Shown here one piece after another: positions 53,560 through 62,091 of a DNA stretch of 64,000 nucleotides; position 1 is the first letter of the stretch; every line of letters starts with the position of its first letter. The notes below the pieces were generated by a model, which saw only the letters and a list, made by a program, of their open reading frames with translations, made no database searches and was not told the DNA's origin. Source of the stretch: Metabacillus sp. FJAT-52054 (GTDB lineage Bacteria > Bacillota > Bacilli > Bacillales > Bacillaceae); the NCBI RefSeq assembly GCF_037201815.1, contig NZ_CP147407.1, positions 2,488,723 through 2,552,722 of the forward strand, read 5' to 3'. Position numbers and translations under genes: made by a program.

Positions 53560-54153
53560 TTACAGCTCTTCGCCTTTACCGTGACGTCCTTCAAATTTCC
53601 ATTTAAGAGTAACTGAATCACCCTGAAACTCATTTTGCTCTTCATTGTTATCAACAAACTCAAATTGAACAAATAGATCATCCGTTGTTCCTGCTTTTAG
53701 ACCCTTTCTTTCCATTAGAGGTGTAAATACATTTTTATCAATCACATTAGGGTCCTCGTCCTTTAATTCATCAAGGGTTGTGCTATAAATAACATCATTT
53801 AGTTTGTCTGCATTCCATAAGAAATTAACTCTGATGGATTTGCCCAAATCATTTACATTTACGGCAGCACCAGCTTTGTTTGTCACCGTATACTCAGTAG
53901 TCAGTAATACCTTTTTAATATCTAAAGTACCGCTGTTTACCAATTTAAAAGCACGATCCATTTTGTCACCCGGCTTGATGTTCTTCACATCAATAATCGT
54001 TTCAGGATTTACATTTAAATCAAGCGTACCTGCTGCAAACGATGATGCTGCCTCTGCAGTATCATTAAAATAGGCATATGTACCGCCGCCAATTAAGGAA
54101 AAACCAAGCGCTGCTGATGCCAGCCCTAAACCTAATTTTTTCTTTACTCCCAT
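53560..54153 (-). CDS. TasA/camelysin-family matrix fibre protein 2
   Basis: This 197-residue paralogue of the protein at 51694-52290 has the same signal peptide (LGLASAALGFSLIGGGTYAY) and mature motifs FAAGTLDLNVNP, IKPGDKMDRAFKL, NDVIYSTTLDELKD and LKAGTTDDLFVQFEF. Its ending GRHGKGEEL parallels GRQGDGQEL of the first. The two copies probably come from a local duplication. It starts at ATG 54153 after GGGGG. It faces the SinR-operator region and is divergent from the slrR-like gene. Confidence 0.92.
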   Translation of the reverse strand: MGVKKKLGLGLASAALGFSLIGGGTYAYFNDTAEAASSFAAGTLDLNVNPETIIDVKNIKPGDKMDRAFKLVNSGTLDIKKVLLTTEYTVTNKAGAAVNVNDLGKSIRVNFLWNADKLNDVIYSTTLDELKDEDPNVIDKNVFTPLMERKGLKAGTTDDLFVQFEFVDNNEEQNEFQGDSVTLKWKFEGRHGKGEEL

Positions 54154-54699
54154 TCTAAAAGCCCCCTAGATTTTAATTTATATTGAACTTTTCTTAATAG
54201 AAAAGAATCAACCGCCAGCAATCTTTCTTCAAGCACATTTTTCAATAGAGTCTAACCGGAAATGGGGCGTACAATCGTTCTTAATAAAGAATACCTATAT
54301 CTGATTATATATTAAGTCCTAATTAATTGAAAAATCTCGAAAATTGCCATAATATTCACTTTAACGAACATTTTCGTTCTTTTTCTCGAATTATCTAACA
54401 ATAGCTAACTATTTTATAAAGAACATCCTTTATTAAAAGACGGGCTCAGGCTAGTTATGAAGTTTAGTCTCATATACAAGCTGCCTACTGACACCTCGTT
54501 CTCAATTTAAGCTTCAGATTCCCAGATATTCTTTCATAATCAGGTAAAATTTGTGATATATTGTCATTTAATTCTTTTTAAAGAACCAAATCGTTCTTTT
54601 TCTCGACATTTCTAAGGATTTCACTCCACTATTGTATTTTATTAAGAATCTACTGTACTATATAATGAACATAGATACTGATAGATAAGGAGTAACCAT
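54154..54699. promoter_or_regulatory. Divergent control region with SinR-type operators
   Basis: SinR binds GTTCTYT. This region has a perfect inverted pair, AAAGAAC-caaatc-GTTCTTT (54580-54599), about 60 bases upstream of a TATAAT (54661-54666) for the slrR-like gene. A second palindrome, GTTCTTaataAAGAAt (54277-54292), lies just downstream of a minus-strand TATAAT (54304-54309) for tasA2. Further sites are GAACattttcGTTCTTT (54366-54382) and AAAGAAC (54418-54424). A Spo0A-like TCGACA follows at about 54603. No gene is seen in these 546 bases. Confidence 0.75.
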
Positions 54700-55038
54700 A
54701 TGACTTTTGCAGGAAAAAAAATAAGGGAGATTAGAAGGCAAAGGGGCTTTTCCCTGACTGAGCTCGCGGATCAGGCAGGTGTATCCAAATCTTATTTAAG
54801 CTACATAGAACGAGATGTACAAAAGAACCCCAGCTTGCATTTCCTTACAAAAATTGCTGAAAATCTTGGTGTTGAGGTTAAGGATCTCATAGGGGAACAG
54901 AATAACCAAAGCAGACTTGAACAGCTAGATCCAGAATGGGAAGATCTTTTAAAAACAGCGATAAGGAATGGATTAAGCAAAGAGGATTTTAAGCTTTTTA
55001 CCGACTATATCCAGTTCAGTAAAAAGCACAGCAAATAA
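54700..55038 (+). CDS. SinR/SlrR-like regulator
   Basis: This 112-residue XRE-family protein has a SinR-type helix-turn-helix (FSLTELADQAGVSKSYLSYIER) and a C-terminal SinI/SinR hook (LDPEWEDLLKTAIRNGLS). It is related to SinR and SlrR but shorter than B. subtilis SlrR. B. subtilis slrR lies beside the eps operon, and here the gene also stands directly before the eps genes, so SlrR-like function is likely. It could form heteromers with SinR or SinI. The ATG at 54700 follows AAGGAG. Confidence 0.88.
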   Translation: MTFAGKKIREIRRQRGFSLTELADQAGVSKSYLSYIERDVQKNPSLHFLTKIAENLGVEVKDLIGEQNNQSRLEQLDPEWEDLLKTAIRNGLSKEDFKLFTDYIQFSKKHSK

Positions 55039-55101
55039 GAAATCTCCTTATTTATTTAACAAGATCATACAAGTATTGATACTTAGGAGAAGAGGATTAC
55101 T

Positions 55102-56475
55102 ATGGAAAAAACGTTTGAGATTAAAGATCTGCTTAACATCCTCAGGAAGAATAAAATTCTAATAACGTCCATACCGTTTGTATGCCTGCTGATTGGATTT
55201 ATTTATACGTATTTCATTGCAAGTCCAATATACGAATCGAAAACGGATTTGCTCGTAAATACCACCCCAACAGCAAACACTGCCGAACCTGTATCACCTC
55301 TGGAAATAGACGCAAGTCTAAAACTCATTGAAACTTATCAATATATATTAAAGAGCCAAAGAATGGCCGATCTGGTTATTAAGGATCTGGATGGACTTCT
55401 TACGGAAGATGAATTTTTAGACAATGTAAAGGCAGAAAGCAACGGAAATTCTCAAATCATCTCTATTATTGTTGAAAACAAAAACCCAGATGATGCAGCC
55501 TTAATTGCGAACAAAACAGCGGTCATTTTTCAATCAGAAATAAAAAAACTGATGAAGATTGAGAACGTAAACATTTTAACAATAGCAACCCCTTATTCAT
55601 CTACTTCTAAACCCATTTTGCTCTTTAATCTATTGCTATCTTTTGCAGCAGGTTTAATTTTGGCCACCATATTTGTGCTTATTAAAGAACTTAAGAACAA
55701 AAAATTCGAAAGCAAAAAAGGCATCACTGATTTATTAGGAATCCCTTACCTGGGAGAGATTCCAGCCATTATTCCACAAGGCCCGACAAATAAATATTTA
55801 GATGAGCGTTACAATAAATTAGTTGCCCATACTGAACCTCATTCATCTTCTTCTGAAGCATACCGGTCCGTAAGGGCTAATTTAGATATTCTGCGGCAGT
55901 CTAAGCAGCCAGTCACCATTCTTGTAACAAGTACCTCTGCAGGAGATGGTAAGTCATTGACCTGTGGAAATCTTGCGGTCACATTGGCTAAGGACAATAA
56001 AAAAGTGGTTTTTGTAGATTCAGATATGCGAAAGCCTAATGGACATTCACTTTTTAACTTGCATAACCGATGCGGACTAACAAATTATTTAACAGGGTTT
56101 TCAAGTTCAGATGAGATTATTCAGTCTACCGCAATCCCAAACTTAAGTTTTATATCTGCTGGTCCAATTTCACCTAACCCACACGAGCTGATCATATCAA
56201 AGAAGATGGATCTACTCATAGATAGATTAAAACAAAAGTTTGACGTTATTTTATTCGACAGCTCCCCCCTTCTGGTATCAGATTCAATCTTACTCTCTGG
56301 AAAAATGGATGGCTGCATCTATGTTCTTAATGCCCGTAAAACAAATAGGGATGATGCAAACGAAAAAATAGAGCTTCTGAAAAGAAGTTCAAATGAACTA
56401 ATAGGGGCTATTTTAAACGAAAAGAAAACTCATAAAAGCAATCCCCACTATTATTACGGAGGTTATATGGGATGA
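55102..56475 (+). CDS. Fused Wzz chain-length regulator and BY-type tyrosine kinase
   Basis: This 457-residue protein joins an N-terminal Wzz/YveK domain with two membrane segments (about 19-39 and 172-193) to a cytoplasmic bacterial tyrosine kinase. Kinase motifs are Walker A TSTSAGDGKS (about 276-285), Walker A' VFVDSDMRKP (303-312) and Walker B FDVILFDSS near 385. The C-terminus has a tyrosine cluster (PHYYYGGYMG) for autophosphorylation. B. subtilis splits these functions between EpsA and EpsB. It is the first gene of the polysaccharide operon. The ATG at 55102 has GGAGAAGAGG upstream. Confidence 0.9.
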   Translation: MEKTFEIKDLLNILRKNKILITSIPFVCLLIGFIYTYFIASPIYESKTDLLVNTTPTANTAEPVSPLEIDASLKLIETYQYILKSQRMADLVIKDLDGLLTEDEFLDNVKAESNGNSQIISIIVENKNPDDAALIANKTAVIFQSEIKKLMKIENVNILTIATPYSSTSKPILLFNLLLSFAAGLILATIFVLIKELKNKKFESKKGITDLLGIPYLGEIPAIIPQGPTNKYLDERYNKLVAHTEPHSSSSEAYRSVRANLDILRQSKQPVTILVTSTSAGDGKSLTCGNLAVTLAKDNKKVVFVDSDMRKPNGHSLFNLHNRCGLTNYLTGFSSSDEIIQSTAIPNLSFISAGPISPNPHELIISKKMDLLIDRLKQKFDVILFDSSPLLVSDSILLSGKMDGCIYVLNARKTNRDDANEKIELLKRSSNELIGAILNEKKTHKSNPHYYYGGYMG

Positions 56476-57284
56476 TGATCGATTTGAGCTCCAGCATTCT
56501 CTCATCAGAAGATGAATCCTTGGTGGATTTTCAACAAGCTTTTACTCTCGCCAAACAGGCTTATAAACAGGAAATTAACCATATTCTTATCATTCAAAAT
56601 ATCAGTGGAAAAGCAAACATTGAAAACTATAACCAATTAGTAAAAAATATTAAACTCTTTAATAACAAGCTTCTTGAAGAAAAAATGGAGATTACTATTC
56701 GTCCAGGAATCAAATTGATTTATTCCGATCAGTTAGATAAAGCGTTCAATTTTAGAGTTGAATCCTTAACCATTAATAAAGCCAGCAAATACTTATTAGT
56801 TGAAATTCCAGCTGTTTTTAATGTGAGTTCTTTGGAGAGTTTTTTCTATAAACTACAAATTAGAGGGATTGTCCCTATTATTTCCAATGCTGAGAAAGTG
56901 AAATCGTTCCAAATGCAGCCAGAAATTTTATATGAATTAGTTCAGAAATCCGGTGCTCTGATTCAAATTTCAGCAAATAACATATTTGAGGGTTCAGATC
57001 CGCTTACTTCAGAAACAGCAAAAATTATCATTCAAAGCAGATTGGTCCATCTGCTCGCGTCAAGCGCACAGCATCCAGAAATGAGACCATACAGAATGAC
57101 TGAAGGATACACTCAAATTGAAAAATGGACATCTCCAGAATATGTTGAGTATCTCAAACAAAATGCACACTCCGTTTGGTTTGGCCATTATTTTCCAATC
57201 TATCAGCCATTACCTTTCAACAAGAAACCTCTTAATCATTTAATAAAATTCAAAACATTAAAAAGAACATCAAGCAGGGTATGA
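56472..57284 (+). CDS. CpsB/YwqE-like protein lacking the metal-binding residues (probable pseudo-phosphatase)
   Basis: This 270-residue protein aligns along its length with PHP-family tyrosine phosphatases (CpsB/YwqE) that act on BY kinases. All metal-binding motifs are changed. The family D-I-H-C-H motif is DLSSS (residues 4-8), ATPH is IQNI (41-44), PGQE is PGIK (78-81), HPER is NAEK (139-142) and SDAH is SSAQ (197-200). The fold-specific segments around them remain (FFYKLQIRGIVPIIS, PEILYELVQKSGALIQIS). The frame is intact and well spaced, so this looks like a retained non-catalytic protein, perhaps a binding partner or regulator of the kinase it overlaps by 4 bases. Confidence 0.75.
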   Translation: MMIDLSSSILSSEDESLVDFQQAFTLAKQAYKQEINHILIIQNISGKANIENYNQLVKNIKLFNNKLLEEKMEITIRPGIKLIYSDQLDKAFNFRVESLTINKASKYLLVEIPAVFNVSSLESFFYKLQIRGIVPIISNAEKVKSFQMQPEILYELVQKSGALIQISANNIFEGSDPLTSETAKIIIQSRLVHLLASSAQHPEMRPYRMTEGYTQIEKWTSPEYVEYLKQNAHSVWFGHYFPIYQPLPFNKKPLNHLIKFKTLKRTSSRV

Positions 57285-58579
57285 TGATTAAGAGCATTTT
57301 CAGAGATGATTTTATTAGAAGTGTAAGTATTCTTGCAGCAGGTACAGGGTTAGCTCAAATGATTTACATGGTGTCTACGCCAATATTAACCAGACTTTAT
57401 ACTCCAGAGGAATTTGGTATCTTTTCCATTTATCTCTCGATATTATACAGCATCTCATCATTAGGATCGTTATCATATGAACAAGCAATTCCTCTACCTG
57501 AGAAAGATCGGGATGCTTACCTTATCTTTTCCCTTTCCATTATCATTAACACATTTATGGCGATTGTTATGATCCTGCTAATGACAATGTTTTGGGCACC
57601 AATTACGGAATTATTGCATATCAGAAGTAATATTCTGTTCATGCTATTGCCATTGAGCTTCTTAGGATTTGGAATATTCCAGTCCCTCACATTGTGGGAA
57701 CTAAGAAAACGAAATTATACAAATGTATCTAAATCAAAACTTACAATGAATGGATCTCAAGCAATTGTGCAAAGCGGACTTGGCTTTTTCTCTGCTGGAG
57801 GATTAGGTCTTGTGGCCGGGGAGGTTCTAGCCCGCGCAGCAGGCAGTTTAATCATGATTCGAACATTCAAATGGACCATGTTCCGAGAGATTTCTTTAAA
57901 AGAGATTTATACCGTTTTTGTTCGTTATAAGAGATTCCCTCTTCTAACAACTCCTGCGGGGCTGATAAACGCATTCACTTTTCATCTGCCCGCCTTTCTC
58001 ATTGCATTTAAATTTGGGGCGGCAGAGGCTGGATTTTTATTAATGGCTCAAAGGCTGCTCTCGGTGCCAGAAGCATTAATCGGCAATTCGGCTACACAAG
58101 TGTTTACTGGGCAGGCAGCCTTCCTTAGAAAAGATAACCCGGGCATGGTACTAAAGTTATTTAGGAGCACTCTTTTAAAACTGGGTAAAGTAAGTATTCC
58201 CCTTTTCCTTTTAGGATACGTTGCAGCTCCTGCTTTGCTTCCCGCACTGCTTGGTGCTGAATGGTCTCAGGCGTCGTTTTATTTTCAATGGCTTTCCATA
58301 TTTTATTTATTGCAGGTACTGGTAAATCCTATATCTAGAATATTCCAAATCTATGAACAGCAAAAACTTCAGCTTCTTTCTGAAATTATTAGGAGCACAT
58401 TTATCGCTGTTAGCAGTTTGGTCATTTTTTATTCAGATATGAGTCCCTTAAATGCTATTGCAATTCTGAGCGTTACCGGAACCGCTGGTTATGTACTTCA
58501 TGGGTTTCTTTCTTGGATTGCCATTCAGAAAGGCACAGATGATGATTCTTTGAATGCAATGAACGGACAGGAGGTTTGA
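57281..58579 (+). CDS. Polysaccharide flippase (Wzx/MATE-like)
   Basis: This 432-residue protein has about 12 membrane segments and the pattern of the oligosaccharide flippase family (TPILTRLYTPEEFGIFSIY near the N-terminus). It probably moves lipid-linked repeat units across the membrane. The start ATG at 57281 overlaps the preceding stop codon (ATGA). Confidence 0.88.
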   Translation: MMIKSIFRDDFIRSVSILAAGTGLAQMIYMVSTPILTRLYTPEEFGIFSIYLSILYSISSLGSLSYEQAIPLPEKDRDAYLIFSLSIIINTFMAIVMILLMTMFWAPITELLHIRSNILFMLLPLSFLGFGIFQSLTLWELRKRNYTNVSKSKLTMNGSQAIVQSGLGFFSAGGLGLVAGEVLARAAGSLIMIRTFKWTMFREISLKEIYTVFVRYKRFPLLTTPAGLINAFTFHLPAFLIAFKFGAAEAGFLLMAQRLLSVPEALIGNSATQVFTGQAAFLRKDNPGMVLKLFRSTLLKLGKVSIPLFLLGYVAAPALLPALLGAEWSQASFYFQWLSIFYLLQVLVNPISRIFQIYEQQKLQLLSEIIRSTFIAVSSLVIFYSDMSPLNAIAILSVTGTAGYVLHGFLSWIAIQKGTDDDSLNAMNGQEV

Positions 58580-58582
58580 AGG

Positions 58583-59776
58583 ATGGATTATAGCATTGAA
58601 TCCAGAAACTCTGCATTAATCATAACCGGGGTCATCATGTGCTTCAGCTCGTTTGTGCTGCTTGAGCCTTCCCCCTTTGACTTAATGGTTATTGCTTTTA
58701 TTGGATATGCATGTTTATCAGGAAATCTGACTTTCTCAGATGAACTAGTACTTCCTTTATTTTTCCTGCTTCTTTTTTTACTAATCAATATTCTCTCTTC
58801 ATTTGGTTCTGAAGATTTTTCTAGAGGATTGTTCTATGGACTAATAACTGTTTACCTTGCTTTTTCCTGGCTGGGTTTGGTCGGGCTGATCGGCAGGTTT
58901 GGGGCAGATTTGTACAAGTATGTATTTACTGGCTATACAATTGCAGCCGTTTTATCTGCAATGGCTGGAATAGCCTCCTATTTTGGCTTCTTGCCGCTGG
59001 AAGATTCTGTTTTGAGTTTTGGGAGAGTTAAAGGGTTCTTTAAAGATCCCAATGTGTTTGGCCCTTTCTTAATACCGCCGATTTTATTTTGTTTAAGCAG
59101 ACTCTTTGAAAACAAAAACAGCTATAAACGAACAAATCTCATTACGCTCTTAATATTGGTTGGCGGTGTATTTCTCAGTTTTTCAAGAGCAGCATGGGGG
59201 CACATGTTAATTTCTGCTTTCATTTTCTATCTCATAATGCCAGGGCAGTCATCTAGTAAAAAAATAAAATCTATTCTTCAAATTCTGCTGGTTGCATTGC
59301 CATTTGCTATCGTACTTTTCTTATTTACAGATGCAAACTCTATGCTTGAGTCCAGAACTTCTTTGCAGGGGTATGATTCGGATCGTTTTGAAACTCAAAA
59401 CGAAGCATTCAATGTTGGATTTTCCAAAATCCTTGGAATTGGTCCAGGACAGTCTGAAGGCTATTTCAATTATTCCACCCACAGTCTATACGCAAGAATC
59501 ATTTCAGAAAACGGTGCAATCGGATTACTAGCGTTTTTATTATTTTATTTACTTAGTATTGCTGCAGCATCAATAAAAATTAAGAGTGCCGGTTATCAGT
59601 CCGGTGTTTATCTCTCAATCGTTTCCGCTGCCCTAATCGGTCTTCTATTTAATAGTTTTTTTATAGATACACTCCACTGGAGGCACTTATGGCTATTGCT
59701 TGCACTTTCATGGCTGCCTCTTACAAATAATTTAAAGGCGGTGCACAAAAGTGAAAATAGTCCAATTAATAACTAG
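58583..59776 (+). CDS. O-antigen ligase / Wzy-type polymerase
   Basis: This 397-residue membrane protein has about 10 membrane segments and a large extracytoplasmic loop with YDSDRFETQNEAFNVG and GIGPGQSEGY, followed by THSLYARIISENGAIGLLAF, as in the O-antigen ligase/polymerase (Wzy) family. It probably joins repeat units outside the membrane. The ATG at 58583 follows CAGGAGG. Confidence 0.85.
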   Translation: MDYSIESRNSALIITGVIMCFSSFVLLEPSPFDLMVIAFIGYACLSGNLTFSDELVLPLFFLLLFLLINILSSFGSEDFSRGLFYGLITVYLAFSWLGLVGLIGRFGADLYKYVFTGYTIAAVLSAMAGIASYFGFLPLEDSVLSFGRVKGFFKDPNVFGPFLIPPILFCLSRLFENKNSYKRTNLITLLILVGGVFLSFSRAAWGHMLISAFIFYLIMPGQSSSKKIKSILQILLVALPFAIVLFLFTDANSMLESRTSLQGYDSDRFETQNEAFNVGFSKILGIGPGQSEGYFNYSTHSLYARIISENGAIGLLAFLLFYLLSIAAASIKIKSAGYQSGVYLSIVSAALIGLLFNSFFIDTLHWRHLWLLLALSWLPLTNNLKAVHKSENSPINN

Positions 59777-61001
59777 ATTAGATGATTTAGGCGGCGCGCA
59801 GATGCACCTTAGAGATCTGGTTGTTGAACTAAAGGCAGAGGGTCATGACGTAAGTGTTATAACAGGCAAGATTGGACCTGTTTCAGAATATTTAGTTAAG
59901 CATGGGGTGAACGTGATTCATCTTCATTCGCTTGTAAGAGAAATTCATCCTTTTTTTGACTTAAAGGCCGCCTTAACTTTAAGAGACTTGCTTATTGTCC
60001 TTAAACCCGATTTAATAGCCACTCATTCTTCAAAAGCAGGCCTGATTGGGAGAATAATAGGAGCAAACCTAGGTATCCCAACGATTTTCACTGCTCATGG
60101 ATGGGCATTTACTGAAGGGGTTTCTTATAGAAAGAGGAAAACCTATCAATTGCTTGAAAGATTAGCCGCTCCCTTCTCTTCAAGGGTAATTACAGTTTCA
60201 AACTATGATTATGAACTGGCTCTTAAACATCAAGTAATTCAGGATAATAAACTAAGTATGGTATGGAACGGTGTAAAAGACTTTCCTAACATAGCTCTCT
60301 CAACAGTCTCCTCACCCATACCCAAAATTGTGATGGTTGCCCGTTTTGCAGAGCCTAAAGATCATCTATCGCTTGTTAAGGCCCTAAATGAGCTTAGGAC
60401 AATTAGTTGGGAACTGCAGCTTATTGGAGACGGCCCAATGAAAGCGTCCATCGAACATTATGTCGATTCTCTTCAGTTAGGAGACAAAATAAAGTTTTTG
60501 GGCTCAAGAAATGATGTCGAAAGCTTGCTGTCTCAAGCAGATATTTTTGTGCTCCTATCAAAATATGAAGGCCTCCCTCTCAGTCTTATAGAGGCATTAA
60601 GAGCGGGATTACCTGTTATTGCCTCAAATGTTGGCGGTGTTAAAGAGATTATCTTAAATAATAAAAATGGATACTTAGTGAACCCAGAGGACAAGTCAGA
60701 CTTGATTCTTAAACTTATGCAGCTCATCCTATCCAGTGAAACCCGATCACGCATGGGGAAATTAGGGCGCAGAATTTATGAGGAATCATTTACGTTTGAA
60801 AAGATGATGAACCAGACCTTATCCATTTATAAAACTGCGCTGAATGATCATCACAATCTGGTATCATTTCAAGAAAAAAAACGCATTCTTAATAGAAAAA
60901 AGCCAAATTTAAGGAGGACTATCCGTGAACGTGAAGAAGAACAAAATCCTTCATCTAATAGCATCAACCAGTATAGGAGGAGCACCGGAAATCGTCCATA
61001 A
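59751..61001 (+). CDS. Glycosyltransferase family 4, first copy
   Basis: This 416-residue GT-B enzyme has the N-terminal motif DLGGAQMHLRDLV, TAHGWAFTEG and the C-terminal donor-site motif SKYEGLPLSLIEALRAGLPV. The GTG at 59751 overlaps the previous gene by 26 bases. The normal domain ends near residue 365. The last about 35 residues, NRKKPNLRRTIREREEEQNP and beyond, run into the next gene for 77 bases; they look like read-through sequence and not conserved protein. Confidence 0.9.
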   Translation: MKIVQLITRLDDLGGAQMHLRDLVVELKAEGHDVSVITGKIGPVSEYLVKHGVNVIHLHSLVREIHPFFDLKAALTLRDLLIVLKPDLIATHSSKAGLIGRIIGANLGIPTIFTAHGWAFTEGVSYRKRKTYQLLERLAAPFSSRVITVSNYDYELALKHQVIQDNKLSMVWNGVKDFPNIALSTVSSPIPKIVMVARFAEPKDHLSLVKALNELRTISWELQLIGDGPMKASIEHYVDSLQLGDKIKFLGSRNDVESLLSQADIFVLLSKYEGLPLSLIEALRAGLPVIASNVGGVKEIILNNKNGYLVNPEDKSDLILKLMQLILSSETRSRMGKLGRRIYEESFTFEKMMNQTLSIYKTALNDHHNLVSFQEKKRILNRKKPNLRRTIREREEEQNPSSNSINQYRRSTGNRP

Positions 61002-62091
61002 TTTAGTGAAATACGGGAATAAGACTGATTTTAATATCCACATCGGGACAACAGATGATGGACCTTACTTTGAAAAATTTATGAAGGATGGCGCTACTGT
61101 AAAGGATTTACATCTATTTGGCTCTAAATTCAGTTTAATCACGATATTTCGTTTAATTTCTTATTTAAGAAAAGAGAAGTTTGATCTTGTTCATACACAT
61201 GGGGCCAGAGCAGGATTTTTCTTTACGATTGCCTCTCTATTTTCAAGAGTACCTTCTATTCATACCAGTCATGGTTATTCTTATGAAAACAAAGATCAAT
61301 TTGCTGCGAAAAGATTTTATGTATTCATTGAAAAATTAATTTCTCTAAAGTCAAATAAAATCGGATGTGTCTCTCATAGCGATAAAAATATTGCGCTTTC
61401 GGAAAAAGTGGCCAGAAAGGAAAAATTGGTTGTTGTCCAAAATGGGATCGATTTTATCAACTCTTTACCTGATTCCGATTTAAAATTACGAGAATTTTAT
61501 AATATTGGCAGCAATCCTCTAGTCGGTACAGTTGGGAGGATTACCAAACAAAAAGGGCCCTTTTTATTTTTAGATGTGGTTGAATTATTATTAAAAGAAT
61601 ACCCGACTGTAAAAGCTGTATGGATCGGTGATGGTGATTTAAAAGAGGCTATGACGAAAGAAATAGCTAACCGGAAGTTAAACGACTTTGTGTATTTGTA
61701 TGGTTCAAAGAGTGATGCATCAAGAGTGATGAAACAATTCGATGTGTTTCTTATGACATCACTATTCGAACCCTTTGGTCTGACTGCTCTAGAAGCAATG
61801 TATAGCAAAGTGCCAATTGTCGCCTCCAAAGCCGGAGCACTTCCATCTATTATTACACACGATGTAACAGGCAGGCTGTTCGACCTGGATCATCCGAAAC
61901 AGGCGGTAATTTCTATTATGCAGGCATTAGAGGAAAAAAAATCTTCCATGATTACTTCAGCCTTCCATCATGTGACAGCAGCCTATGATGCAAGAAAAAT
62001 GGTAAAAGAATATGAAGCACTATATCATGAAATTCTGCAAACAGGCAATTCTGAAGGATCTAAAGACAGGCTCGTTAATTATGGAGCTTAA
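60925..62091 (+). CDS. Glycosyltransferase family 4, second copy
   Basis: This 388-residue GT-B glycosyltransferase has SIGGAPEIVHNLVKYG, HTHGARAGFF, HTSHGYSYE, and SLFEPFGLTALEAMYSKVPI with the catalytic E-x7-E region. It starts at GTG 60925, which has AAGGAGG 7 bases upstream, inside the 3' end of the preceding gene. It adds a sugar to the repeat unit; the donor cannot be told. Confidence 0.9.
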   Translation: MNVKKNKILHLIASTSIGGAPEIVHNLVKYGNKTDFNIHIGTTDDGPYFEKFMKDGATVKDLHLFGSKFSLITIFRLISYLRKEKFDLVHTHGARAGFFFTIASLFSRVPSIHTSHGYSYENKDQFAAKRFYVFIEKLISLKSNKIGCVSHSDKNIALSEKVARKEKLVVVQNGIDFINSLPDSDLKLREFYNIGSNPLVGTVGRITKQKGPFLFLDVVELLLKEYPTVKAVWIGDGDLKEAMTKEIANRKLNDFVYLYGSKSDASRVMKQFDVFLMTSLFEPFGLTALEAMYSKVPIVASKAGALPSIITHDVTGRLFDLDHPKQAVISIMQALEEKKSSMITSAFHHVTAAYDARKMVKEYEALYHEILQTGNSEGSKDRLVNYGA

